This document shows, in pieces, positions 14,224 through 28,200 of a stretch of 64,000 nucleotides of DNA. This DNA comes from Thamnaconus septentrionalis. Taxonomy: Eukaryota; Chordata; Actinopteri; Tetraodontiformes; Monacanthidae. The position numbers and the translations under genes are program-made. Each line of letters starts with the position of its first letter. Position 1 is the stretch's first letter. The DNA is taken from the NCBI GenBank assembly GCA_009823395.1, contig CM020505.1, forward strand, positions 8,306,129 to 8,370,128, written 5' to 3'. Under the pieces are notes generated by a model, which saw only the letters and a program-made list of their open reading frames with translations, was not told where the DNA came from and made no database searches.

Positions 14224-17200
14224 GGCAGCAGTTCAGGGCTGCTCAAAGCATGCTGGGAAGCCTGTCACTGCAAATCAGGCAAGGGAAAATCACCCAAGTG
14301 CACAGAGGAGAGAGCCCACCATCCCCCACTTTGTCTGTCTGTCTTCCTTTCCCCATTGCTCCCTCCATCTCTTCTCCTCCGTCTCGCACTCATTTATGAA
14401 GCCCCACTTCTACTGTAGTTTTTTTACAGTTGTTGGGAAATTTGGGATTGCGGGCTTGAGGAACGACTTTAAATGCTTTCCTGCCGTCTGTTGCTTTTTG
14501 TCCCTCACCGCTCGGGTTAGTTCATGAAAATGTCCTCGCAGTAGGAAATTCAAGCAGGAAGGAACAAAGGAAAGGAAAATAAAATGCCCTCTTGGATGAT
14601 TTATTTCATAATAAGTGATACATTTCATTTAAACTTAAGAGCTGCCGTGTTCCCCCTCCCACCGCCAGTAGGGAATTTTCATTCCTATCTTCTGACTAAA
14701 CTCGCATTTACATTTTGACGCACACGCACCCTTTCAGATTCATGACATGACTCACCTTCGGGGAGAAATTATCAAGAAAACAAATCACGCTGGTGGATTC
14801 CTTGATGTTGCCTTCATGCCCTCCATTAGTTTTCCTTATCATCGTGGTGAATGTCACGTCTGATTTATTGAAATAAAAGCCACCTAACAAAGAAATACCC
14901 ACGTCTAAATTTTCATCCTGTAATTTTCACATTAACAGAAACCATCAAGTGTGAAACAAATCAAAATGCAAAGTGTCTAAGAAACCTGTTTCCGGTACAG
15001 TATTATGTTGCTACTGCTGCTTTTTAGTTGGGGAAAAATTGTTTAGATTAGTCACACTGTTGAGAAAAATTACATCTCTTGCACTGTAAATTAAACAGGA
15101 TTAAGAGATGCTTGTGTTGTTTTTCTCTGCCTTCACTTTTGCACCTTTTAAATATCTGGCCTGTACATTCATCCCCAAAATTGGCTCTGGCATTTCTTTG
15201 CAGGCCTGCTCCATGTTCGCCAAGTTCCCCACCTGAACTGTCTGGCAAGTAACCTCCCTGATCACAAGGACCTGGCCTTCAAGCTGAAGAGGAAACAGTT
15301 CACCATCGAGGTACTTTGTCAAGGTTACTCACTAGAGCTGAACTTTTACCCACAAACAAATCACCTTGCTTGGCAGCGCGACCGTTTTCGAACACAGCTG
15401 CTGAGTCTGCTTGTTTCTATCCCCGTTTTATTTTGCCCCCTATTTTCTTAATGACAATAAAACGACACATAAGAATGCAATACTTTATCCGCAACGTCTG
15501 CCAAGGAAGCCAGCACATTTATGTTCAGAGCGGCTCATATTGGCTGAGTTCAGCCGGGCCGAGTTTTACTTTTGTCTGTTATTGGGTGTCAAAATCAAAA
15601 GGTGAAACTATTGATTACACACTGTTGCTGCCACACTTGCTTTAGTGGGATGTCAAGATGCAACAGAGTGTGAATAAAATCCATCTATATTGATGAATAT
15701 GCAATTAAAAGGACAGGTGGCAGTTAAGCCACAATATCGCTAAATGGAACATGATGTGTTTGATGCCATTTCGTACTAAAAAAAAAAGAGAGAGAGAGAA
15801 AGAAGCATTTTACAGCAGTTTTTGTTTTTTTTTCCTTCTGCTTCCTGCTGGGCTGCTACACCCTTTTAGCTGGTCGAACGAGGGAATACTTCATATTTCA
15901 GACCTGAGACATTATGGGTAATAAAATGTAGTAGTTTGACTTGATGCAGATCCCCTGATAATAAATGTATTTTAGACCCCCTATATTGGATGTATTTCTG
16001 GGTAAAATGGAGAAAATGACAGGTCGATCATCCCTCTCCCTCTCAAACAGTAGAATGACACTCAGCAAAAGAGGTCGTGGGCCAGTGTTGTCGATCCTCT
16101 CACCTCCAGCTCATTCATAATCAAATGGTCAAAGATCTGTTATTGACAGTGTGTGATTCACTGGGCTCCTGCACCAATGAGTCACACACCCCTGCTGAAG
16201 TTTTCTGGGACTATGACGACATTTCGTTTCCCTCGTTGTGCGGATGGACGTCAAACCTTGGTGCCAGTTTTTGTTTCCTTTAAGTTTTTGGGGCTCATTC
16301 AGGTGGAGTAAATCCAACTCTGATCACAGAGGTTGGGGGTAGTCAGGTCGTAGTCTCGACATCAATTAGCATCGTTAGCTGCACAGTCGACTCGAGTTGC
16401 TTGTGTGTAGCCACACGGTGTGGATGGAGAGAAGCCGGCAGAGGGTTTTTCCCACCTCAGGACCGGATGTTGCTACCTACAGCCGTCCTGTGATAATTAT
16501 TTGCCGTAATTATCTCCCGTGGCTGCTTCGTTTGTCGGCCGTGAGCCCTTGCGCAGCCCGTCCCCGCTCCGTTCGGTTTTGATTTACGGCTCCTCGCCGT
16601 CTTTTCTCCTCCTGTCAGCAGACGCTCCCATTTTGCGCGTGTCACATCATCGCTCTCACTCGGAGCAATCAATCTGTCACCGAACTACCACTCTGGAGAC
16701 AAATTAAGGGGCCCTCCTCTTAGCTCGGGCTCATGATTGGTCCTCATTACATTATCATTACCTTATCACACCCTCTGGTCCGCGGCTCTTAGCGAGTCCC
16801 ATTGTCTCAGGCAGGAGGTTGAGGTGGGAGGGGGGGAGGAGGAAACCCCACCACCGCCGCTATCACCAATCTTCTCTGTAACCCACGTTAGCAGTCTATT
16901 CTTATTTTCTGCCAGCCCTCAACATCCCCCCCCCCCATCCCTCACCTTCCGAATAGGCCACCCTAGTATGGATTTATAAGGTCCGTAAAAGTCAAGGTGG
17001 TTATCCTCGCTGCTCTTTTAATTATGCCGTCCGGGGGAGCGAAAGCTGCAGCATCTCTCTCGCTGTATGGGGTCTCACAAGCCGTCATTGTAAAGATCAA
17101 GCTTTGTCCGCCAGCCCCATTCATGGATCCTTCATTGGACCTGAATGGTGAGCCACCTCTGAAATTGCCTTCATGCTCAACGCGGAATGTTGTATCAATT

Positions 17201-20200
17201 TAAGAAAAAAAGACAGTAGGAAGAAGAAGAAGTGATATCAAGCACTGACTTTCCAAAAACATCCCACGGCTTTTCGCCTCTCAAAGAAGAGAGCTCGCAA
17301 TAAAAGGCGTCGATCACGTCATTGCACGTTGACACGCGGCGGCAGGGAATTTCCCAGGGAACGCGGCGTGTCACCAGTCATCCATCAAATCACCCAAAAC
17401 ACAGATTAGCAATTGTTCTGCGCTTTTAGGCATGTGCGTTCTGTGTTTGCCAGCAACCTGTGATTGGCTGGGAAGAGGAAGGCTGTCACGCAGGTATGGG
17501 CTGGGCGCCGCTGACGTTCATCGTCGGTTTGCAACTACTGTTGTGCTGCTCTCCCAGCGGCTCATCGCACGCCGCGTCTGACCTGCCGGTAAACTGCCTC
17601 GGCGGGCGTCTGATTGACACGCGAGATGGCGATCGCGCTCCGAGCCCGAGCGCCTTAAAGTGTGACAGCTCACACCATCCCTGCTAATCACCTCATTTAC
17701 TCAAGCAACAGGACTCCTCCGCCCCGGGGCCACGCAGCGCCGCATTCTCATACTGAGGCTTCTCCGCATTGCTCGCAGCCTCTGCGTGCGTGCGTGCACG
17801 TGCGTGCATTCGGACAGTGCCGCTGCACCTCTAGCAGCTGCTGCTAGCATTCTCTCAACTTTTGACTCTGTTTTCCAAATCCAGCAATCTATCTTCTTGT
17901 CTGGCACAGAGGTGAGGGCCAGGTTGACTGACAGCTCCGGCTCCTCGCGAGTTGAGTCACGTCACCTCCAACCCCGCTGGGAGTCTTCATTAGCTCACCG
18001 CTAAAGAGCTGCATTTTGGTTCAAGGCCCGATCGTCTTTTAATCACCAGGAGGACATCGGGAAAGATGGGTCTGTTTGACCCGCTCGCAGGGCATCGCGT
18101 TCTTGCAGCGATGGAAGTTGCATCCGTTCAGCTGGCGGCGACGGTAAAAGTTTCCACCCATCCACCTGTGAGCCCACGTTCAGCTGCGACGTCGCAGAGG
18201 TGATCTTGGATGCGTGATGAGGTTAGCGCTCCGACGCTGGATCCAGGGTTCAAGCTTCGGTTGATGAGCCGTTATTAGTCATGACATCTGAAGCCCGAAT
18301 TAACCAGTGGCCCTTGTCTGAGCAGGCAGAGGAGTGTTGGCTGTTTGGCCAAGAATAACACGCACCCATTGACACATCCACAAACACTTCTTTCCTCCCA
18401 CGTGAAGAACTATTGACACTATCATGCCGCAATGCAGCCGTATGATTATTAGCAAACGCACATAATTTGTGTCACTTGGTGTGCGTGTGTGTGTGTGTAT
18501 GTGCGTGAGAGTGAGGTAGAGAAATTTCCACACTCGCGCTCACTAAGCTGACCCTGGCCCCTGTCACCAGTTTCACAATGCAAAGATGCTTTTGGGATGA
18601 GTCTCTAAAGAATGCGTATGACATGCAATTACATTCTCCTTACCTTTGTTTGACCCTTTAAACTGACAGGCTATGTGCCTGTGGGGTACAGGGGTGCCAG
18701 CAGGGGGTCACGGGGTCAAATATAGTATAAGAGAGGGATTTGTGTCAAATTAGTCTTCTCTTAGTGAGCCTGCTTGGAGGTGTCTGTCGCACTGACGCGT
18801 TCTGTCACTTTGATGGCTGCATAGTCCGTGCACACGCCAGCGTGAAGAAACCCAGCCAGCTTTTTCAGTCTCCACGTTTTGAACGTTTTTGGATGGTTTG
18901 TCGTCAATTGCGAGATCCTCAAGTCGCCGCTGCATTGTTACTTCTCCCCCTTATCATTGACACTATTAGGCCGAGTCGCAGCCATGACAAAGGAGGCGTG
19001 GCAGAGAGAGAAAGCCAGAGGTAATACCCGAGGAGGCTGCTTTCAAACAGACACTTTTTTAAATCGCTTTTCGCATGTCTGTAATTACTGAACCGACTCC
19101 AAAAGCTTTGGCGAACAGGTTGTGCATCAGAAAATATTGTCTTTTTCTATTGATCTGTCTTGTTTTTAATATTTTCTCTTTCTGTTGCAGTTGTTGCATG
19201 TGTTTTTGAGTGACATTTTAGGCTTAGATAATAAAAAAAACACCTCATGAGGAATCAGCACTGATTCTTATTCAAGGCTCATTCGAGGACAGATGTCTCT
19301 GCACATCACTGTCAGCCCCTCAGTCTCGCTGCAGATAATGACAAATGCGTCAGATTAATTCAGAAATTACAAAACACAGCTAAAAATGATCTATATTCTG
19401 TTTATCTGAATGGACAACATTTTGCACATCAGTTTTTCCTGCAATAAAATTAATAATTTTGTGTGCTCGATTGAATATGCACAGTATTTTTAACACATTG
19501 GGTCAGCCAGTGCACCTCAGGGTCTGGTGACCATTTCCTCCTGCAGGTCGTAACTCTGAAACAGACGGCCCTTGGTATTTTATCGCCGGAGAAGCACGAA
19601 AAGGGAAGAAAGACGAGATAAACTCGAGGAGGAGAGGAAGCCCAACTGAAGAGTTGGAGGGAGGTGTGTGGAGTAGGTTAATGTTTCCTGGCATGTCCTC
19701 AAAACGTCTTTAAGACAACGCCTGCGTCTCCCCCCTCCCCGCCCCGAAGCCTGTGGGTGCCGAGGGAAGGGTGTTAATGGACCTATGAGAGGAGCAGAGC
19801 GAAGGCTCGCGGAGACGACGGGGAGGCGTAAGCAGAGAGGAGTAGTTAAGTGATTCTCAGGTCAGGTCTAATTAAAATGAGGGCTTTTCCTCAGAGGCAC
19901 CAAACAGTCTTATTGAGAGGGAGAAATAAAAATGTTGGGGGGGAGAGGGAGTCGTAGAACGCAGAATAAACCAGACAGAGACGCACTCCTCGGGGTGTGT
20001 TCGTATATGTTTGTGTTTATATTCCGCTTCCCGCTATGTGTGTCTTCTTCCACGTCTCAAATAATGTCGGATGGTGCAGGTCAGCCAGCGCCGGCGACAG
20101 CTAACTTTTACATTTGAGCCGGGTCGTCCCGATCGTCTTCCACCAGAGTGTTTTATATTGGTATTTCTCAGTGCAGGAGTAAACTAAGTACCAAAGTCCT

Positions 20201-22158
20201 GAACCTATTAGCGCTCTCCATACGTCCTCCCCGTGTCCCCGCTGTCCGCCTTGGGAGTCGCAATCAGATGGGAATGGACCGTCGGAATAATACTCCAATT
20301 GAATAATTTATGCTCCCTCTCTTGGCGAACACCAGCCGGCGTTGCATTTTGGAATGAGGTGTGCTTATGGCCTGTGCGTGTACGGGGGGGAAGAAAGAGG
20401 TAGAGAGCCCGGCGCAGGCCAGTCGGTGGCACGCGATCGGACCCCTCAGCCGAACAATATTCACTACATACATCAGATTTGCATCAATTATTCAAGGGGC
20501 ATTTTATCTATTCTGCAAATGTGCTTGTGTGTTTGAAAAGGGCCAGCTTGTAAGTCTTTAGGTCCATGTGTGTGTGTGTGTGTGTGTGTGTGTTTGTTGG
20601 GTTGGGGCAGGGGTATAGTGGTGTAAATGTGCAGGGTTTTTTTTTGTTTGTTTGTTTCTTTTTAGCCAAACTTCGTAAATATTAAATACGTCTATGATTA
20701 AGGAAACCAAACTCTAGCTGTGTTTCCATGATTGTTTTGCGCAAAATAAAAGCGATATTTCTAAAATTTCAAGTACAATGGCAATTTGCAGGTGTTTCCA
20801 TTGAATGGTGTGAAGCGCATAAGCCGTAATTCTCGTAAAATCTCGTCCCGCAAGAAATCTCGTAATTCTCCCACGAGATTTACGAGAATTACAGTTGTTT
20901 TAGTTTGTTTACATTTGACTCCTGTCAAGAATGTTTGTTTTTCTCTTTGATTACTTGTAAAGAATATTCCGTTTCCTCCTCCGTCCAAAAATAAGGCGTC
21001 ATTTTTACTTGAAGTGAACTGGTCACATGACCACGTGCGTCACGTCCGGTGACGTGTAAATGCAAAAAAAGTGTTTCAATGACACTTTTGCGATATACCT
21101 CTTTATCGATACTTTTTTTTTTTTTTTTTTTTAAACACCTGATGAGAGCATCAAAACCTTTTAGCGATATTTGAGAGGTTTTTCAAAGTTTTGCCGTTTA
21201 CCAGTTTTTTTATTTCAATATTTTGGCTAGCAATTCTAGGGGTAATGAAATGCAGCTTTTGCCTTTAAAAAAAAAAATCTGTTGTAAATGATTTACCTCA
21301 CAGCCTAAGATCCAAGATTTAACTTCAGAAATCATAAATGAAGAACACTTGGTTTAAAAAAAAGTTAAACCGAGTATTTTCACATAGAGACTTTGGGTGG
21401 GTTGGGATCAGGGTTCACAGCGGTTGTGTTTGTTGTGGCCGGGTTAAAGCTCAGTCAGAGAATTTCTGGGACTTTGCCAGATGTGCTGCCCCCTCTACGA
21501 TATCAAGACGTTGCCGAAACATTTCTTGCGGGCGGACAGTAAGGAAGGCAAACAAAACGGGGCATGTGCGCCCCTCCTGCCACACTGAGTAACAGTGCGG
21601 TCGGCCTGAACCGGCCCTGGAAGTGAAGCCGCTTCGTCAGTGAGCAGTGAACCCTTAACATAGTCCATGCACCATTCAGCCCCCATCAGACTAGACTGGC
21701 CACATTGGACTCAGACCTGATTAAAGTAGCCCGAGTTGTCTTCAGCTCCCATTAGATGCACTAGGAGGAGGGAAGGAGGCGGCTACTTGCAAGCCACCCG
21801 ACATCCGTGGGGTTTTTTTATGTGTTAGGAAGTTCAGGAAAGGGCTCCGCATCAACATAATGGTAGTGACTGGAAAATCATAGACCCCCCCCGGTGCTTT
21901 GAAACTGGGTCTTCCCCATATCTTTGGACTCTGGTACTCACTCTCATTGTTGGAGGGAAGAAGTCTCATTTAGCCTGAAGTCATCACTCTCTCCTCAGGT
22001 CCAATGTGCCAGAATTTGTTGGCTGTTAGCGCTGCAGTGAAAAAAATATATACACTGCCAGTCAAAGGTTTGGACACATACTTCTGATTTCATGATCATT
22101 TACACTGTAGATTGTGACTCAAGGCACAAAAACTGTGTAATAAGTGTGAATGTATATG

Positions 22159-22189
<31 letters not shown>

Positions 22190-22204
22190 ATATATACATG
22201 TATA

Positions 22205-22282
<78 letters not shown>

Positions 22283-25200
22283 ACATAGAATATTTAGGTA
22301 TTTACCATTTTTTCTTTTGCCACATAAATCCACATATCTTGTTCATATTTTTGATGTCTTCAATGTGTTGCTACAGTCTAGAAAGTAGTAACGATAAAGA
22401 AGAAACCGGTGTGTCCAAACTTTTGACTGGTAGTGTATGTTGGAAGTGTTTGTTTGATTTGATAGATAGATAGATAGGACAGAGAGCAGATTGGCCATGA
22501 CTTCAACAGAACGTTGGTCAACGTAGTTTTAAATGTGCTCTATATGTAAAGCATGACTTCAGCCAACAGAATCAGTTTATTACTTTCCAGGACCTTTACA
22601 TTGTCGCTGGAATACAGGAAACAAGAGAAACTAAACTAGCCCTCGCTGCTGTTTGAACCACAGGAGAAAGTTTTAAAAAATTGCCATCACGGGCACAAAC
22701 AGCCCCACGGTCGGACTGGTTCAAAGGTGGAATGTTGATCCGGAGCAAGAGCATCAAACTCAGGAAGGCTCTCTGCTTGGGTCCTAAAAATAACTTTCCC
22801 ACACTCTCACCGCTCTGTGTCCTGGGTGGGGGTGAGGTGGGGGAGGGCAAGGAGAGGCGGAGTCAGGAGGAGGAGGAGTAGGTGGGTGTAGGCATATGTA
22901 TATATTGGTCAGTGTGCCTGTTGAGTGTTTATGTTTGCAATGCTGATTTTGTCCTGGCTGCGTTTTAGAGGAAAGCTAACGTTTATTCGAATGCAATGCC
23001 ATCCAAGCTAGATGCCTTTGCAAAATGTGAGACAGCAGGGATATCACATCCACATAAGCAGTCTGTTGTGCTGTGTTGAACCCCTCATCTCTGGCTGGCT
23101 TTCCTTCTCCCTGTCATTAAAAATAAAAATAAAAACACTCTGAAACAAAAACACTGAATGAATTGTGATCTAACACACATTGAACTCGTGCGCCAACTCT
23201 TGATGCCATCTTTCCAGTTTCCCCCATGACAAGCAGCAACATGGCTTTTCACAATAACCATATTCAGGAGACCAGAATAATCCCCTAATGTCAGTGAACC
23301 AAGTTGCGTGTTGCCAGGGTGAGTTCTGTTCTGGTTCTAGTCTGTGGCCTCCTCTACATTTTACTTCAGCCGCATTACAGCACTTTTTTTTTCTTATTTG
23401 TGAATGTTTTGCTAACGTCACACAAACATGTGCTCCAACATTCCAAATATGTTCAACCTGCTTAATCGACTTGGCCTTTTTCCAAATGCTTTTTCTATTG
23501 CCTATTCCTCATTGAACCCTTGAGGGCTAAAAAAAAAAAAAAAAAAAAAAAACCCAAGCGGGTCCCTAGATCCTCTTTTTTCTTTTTCTTTATCTCCACC
23601 GCACCATAAAGGCATTTGTTTCAGCTAATCACAGGAGCTACTTAACCCCTGCTACTCTGAATATGGCCGTATTTAAAAAGGATTCACCCAACAGTCAACA
23701 CAAGAGTTGTTTAAAGTGCTGTCGGCCAGCCGCTGAATGTGGCGGCGCTCATGAATTTTATTAGCGCAAGTGGTCCCCCGCCATCCCACCCCCGTCCTTT
23801 GGGGTTCACAGGTGGCCATTGAAAGGCTCGGACCAGATGATGGAGGACAGTTAGGGCATATATAGAGCCCTGAATAGACTTTAATTGCACTCGGTTGATG
23901 AGTCACAGGGCCATTGGGAGGACAGGCGGGCGCTTCAAAAAGCAAGTTAGAGGGCAAGGTGACGGCACCGATCAGAGATTTCACCACCCGGGCCGTCGAT
24001 TATAGATTATGGTGCCTGTGCGAGTCAAAGCTCTTCTGTTTATGCAGCAAAAACACAATGATTTTTTTCTTCTTTTTGTGTGAATGTGTGTGCGCGCACG
24101 TGCATGTGTGTGTGTGTGTGTGTGTGTGCGCAGACGTGAATGTGTGAAGGTGGGGGAAGGCACTGGGTGGGAGAATACTCCAGTGTGTGGCTTAACCAAA
24201 CTTTCCTTTTGTCCCCAACAATGATGAGTGATGATGAGTGACAGGGGTGTTAGGAGTGGGATCTGGGGAACAGAATGCGCCTAAGCAGTGTGTTCACCCA
24301 AACTCACACAAAAGGCAGCAAAAGGTCAAATCTGAGGCAAGCTTCTTACCCAGTGGCAGGCACACAACATTGCACCAGTGCTACATGCTACGTCGCCGTT
24401 TGCACGCCGCGTTCTCTCTCGGCGCCGAGGACACTCGCAATGACTTTTGAAGGGCGCCGCTTCTGCCCGCCATTGATTACCAATAACGCTTCTGCTGGGA
24501 GTCTGGTTGAAACCACCAGAGGAACACTCCCCCTGGCTTTACCTCGCCTTGAGATGCCACCTTTTGTCGTCAGTTTTGTTTTAGTTATCTTTTTAGCCGT
24601 CCCATTGCCCCGTTTTCATTGCAACTAATGCAAAAGAAATGGTCACGTATATATCGCACAAGTCGCGCCCTGCTGTTGTCACACATCTCCGTCCTTTTCT
24701 ACTTGTAAAACATTAGCGTGGTGTCGCTCCATGCAGTGCGTAAAAAAATAAAAGCCCTGCCAGCATCTTTTTTTTTGCAGCAACATTGCAGAGAGAGAGA
24801 GGGAGAGAAAGGGGAAGAGGGGGAGGGGGGGGAGGGTATTTCTTTCTGCATCACTTGACTTTATTAATCCAATCAAGCTGCATATCAGCATATCCCCCAC
24901 ACTCTGAAGGAAAAAGATGCAGATTTGTTCAAACATTTTGCTTACGCAGCCCAACCACACACACACACACACACACACACAACACAAACACACACGCATA
25001 CTGTACGTTATGCCCCACTGCTAGCTCGGGATGCCGACTTGCGTGCAAGTGTTTCCCAGGAGGCGCTTGCAGACCGAGGGTTCCAAGGCCCGGCGATGGC
25101 TCGAGATGGCGGTTAGCGAGGAACCAGTATTTCATTTCTTTCTCTTTTTTTTTGTGCCTGCTCTCCTCCTGCTGCCCCTCCCCCTTTCTGAGTTCAGCCA

Positions 25201-28200
25201 GTGATCGTAATGGGGGGTGACAGCTCACCTCTCCCTAGCGTGCCTACGGTCCTCGGAGCGTTAGACCCCCCCCCCCCACCCCTCCAACAAAAGCTCACCA
25301 CCATCACCCCAAGTCCCAGAAGGCCACAAAGGTTACTCCATATGTTAGTCTGAGGTTTCTTATGAATCTGCTTTTTTTCTCTCTGATTTGTCCCAATCCA
25401 AGAATATACATTTCTTGAAAAAGTTGCATCGGTTTGTTTGCCTAAAGGTGTGATTGGAATGTTTTCTGTCAGTCACATTTTCACTTATTAATTGACCGCA
25501 GCCGCAGGAAAGATCCAGCTGAACATCCCATCCTAAAAATAATCTCGCAGAACATAAAAGTCAACATCCCGCTCTGATCTCCATCCTCAAAAAACAAAAC
25601 AACACAAAAAAAGCCAGCCAAGTTCAGCCGTCATCCTCTGAGCGCTCTGCCTGAACCAGGAAGGAGGAGACATAATGAACGGCATCATAATTAAATCAGC
25701 GCAGTGAATTTCTCACACCCCCTTAATACATAAAACGTGGGCGTACGTCTGAATCCTCCGAGGAGTGTTGTTGCCTGCGCAGGTCTCGGCTAACAGGCCT
25801 CGGCGAAATTGTGTAATGAGCGCCGGGCGTATTTTAGCGCGGGCTTCGCGTGCCTGGACGGGCGAGAAACGGCTCACAAAAGCATGTGTAGTGGTGAATA
25901 TTAGAGCAGGCAGCGTGTTAGCAAGGTCACTCCGTGTACGCCGAGAAGTACTCTGCCCGCTCCCCACTCTCTCGCCAACCTTCTTTTGTCGGAGGCTGCC
26001 GCCGCCGCCGCCCTCCTCCGCCCCCCTTTCCGGAAATCACGGCGAGCTTTTTAGAGAGTGTTGCTCTCCCGACGCGCCGCCCAACCCTCGGCCCAACTTT
26101 AACAGCCCTCGCGCTCGCCCAGCTCACCTCATTTGCCGGCAGACGCAAAGTCGCCCTGGCGTCCTGTGTTTTTTTTAAGGATGCTGCAATCACGGCCCAA
26201 CGTTAAGGCCAAAACCCCATGGCTGAAAACCTCATCCGGCCCCTTTCTGCAACCTGCCGTGTTGGGCTATGTGAGATGAGCCTTATTCCCCTCACCCCCT
26301 CTGACATTGCTTTCCAAACACTGAGGGTTGGCGCGATGCATGTTACCCTATGGCAGTGTTTCTCAAAGTGGGTGGCGCGCCCCCCAGGGGGGACGCAGAG
26401 TCACGTCTGGGGGGGGGCGGGAGGGAGACGGGGCGCCAGGGGAAACTAATGTTTTCACGTCGGAACTTTTTCCACGGCGGAACAATTAACAAAAAGTGTT
26501 CAGTAGGTTGTAGCTAAGAAAAACGCTGCTCAGGTACACAGGACAGGATGGACAAATATTTGACAGGGACGAAAAGAAGAATTCAGGAGTCCGGCGGTGG
26601 CCAGTGTTCTTTGTTGTTGGCCACTTTTGGCTGTAGAATCGTTCCGCGAGTAGCAGGTTCATTTTTGCCTTTCTTTTAAGGAAGCCCACCTAACAGTGGT
26701 CGGAATATGAAACGTGCTGTCAGACGGTCTTCCGTAAATACTATACTTATATAAATACTAATACTGCACCTTTAAGGGCACATTGGTTGGTTAGCTTCAT
26801 GGGACTTGCAACCACTTTTGTAATATCTTTATTTTACCACATGAAGCTTTCTTTCTTTCTTTCTCTCTTTCTCTCTTCCTTTCGCTCTTTCTTTCCTTTG
26901 TCATGGGGGCACGGCCACAGCCAGTGTTCCGCCGCTCCTCACCTTAATGGCGGCGACACATATCAGACAGGTCGGCGCTGGCTGAGCGTAATCTGACTGG
27001 TCTTAATTACCGGCAGTATCCGGTAATAGGCTGCTTCCACAGATATCAGCCATTAGAGCGCCATCCCTGACGGGAGAGGCCTGATTGGCTGCGAGACGGA
27101 GGTGATAAAGAAGCCATGCCTCATTTACCGCCAAACCCCCCGCACCCCTCCAACCTGCCCACCCCCCCACAACCGCACACGTCCCTGTATTAAAGTCGAG
27201 CGTGAAGACGGCCGAGGGCTGTGATAAACTGATTTATGTGCTCTCCTAGGTCGCTCCTGTCTAATCTGCTCCCGCATTGTCAGCAATCGGCGAGGAGTAA
27301 ATGACTCTGCTGGCTGGAAGTTTCTATTATTTCTTTTAACCCCCTTTTCTTTATTTTCAGCACCGATTAAGTTTTCATTGCAAATGCTGCCTTTTTTTTT
27401 TCCCCCACGCTTAAAAATTTATATCGCTGAGGCATTGTGACTTGTTTGGGTGTTTTTTTTCCTTCTCTGTTGTGGGCTCATAAACAGACTCTGCCCTCGC
27501 CTCGGGCTTGTTTGTGTGGTTTCACTCCCTAAACCGCAGCCCGGCCGCTCTTGTCAGCTAACTGAACTAAACCGCAAGAGGGGTCCTGAAATAGACTTCC
27601 CCCTAACTTGGAAAAGAGTTCTTACTTTCACCAGACCGCTGCTAGGATTTTCCGCTCAGTTTTCCTCACCAGCTTTTCTCCACCGGCGGAAGCAAAGCGT
27701 GGCTGGGCTTCCTCCTGGGGGGGGTCGATGGCGCACATTAACCTAACCGATGACCAGGAGGATATCGGCGATGCGTTCACGGCCTCTTCCGTCTCATCCG
27801 CTCACTTTGCCTTATGTCAGCAGCGGGAGATCTGATGACGCGTCGTGTTTGTGCTAATGCTCCCCACCCACCCCACCCACCCTCCCGAACGCCTTAAAAA
27901 ACAAAGTCAAACCATCACGGATAATACTGCCATTATTAGCATGGAAATTAGAAATGAGCTGCCACGGCGTTAGCGATAGCCTGTCACTTGAGTGGCAGGT
28001 GAAGGCGCTGCCGGTTCAGCGCGCTGTGTTTAAGACACGTTTGATGTTTTTCAAAACTCCACATTTGGCGTATTATCCTCGGGTGGCGGCTTGCACCTCG
28101 TTGGTATTTAAGACAGATTTCGGTGGATGTCGCCCAATTGCGGCGGCGGCTGGTGGCTGAGGGTGTAGCTCGCCCCGAACGGGGGAGGCGTCTCCGCTGA

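Noticed and set aside
20820..20905. Strong hairpin of cgtaattctcg-type arms considered as a microRNA precursor
   Set aside because: It is part of the MITE shared by 20715-21257 and 53990-54525, so the palindrome belongs to the transposon.
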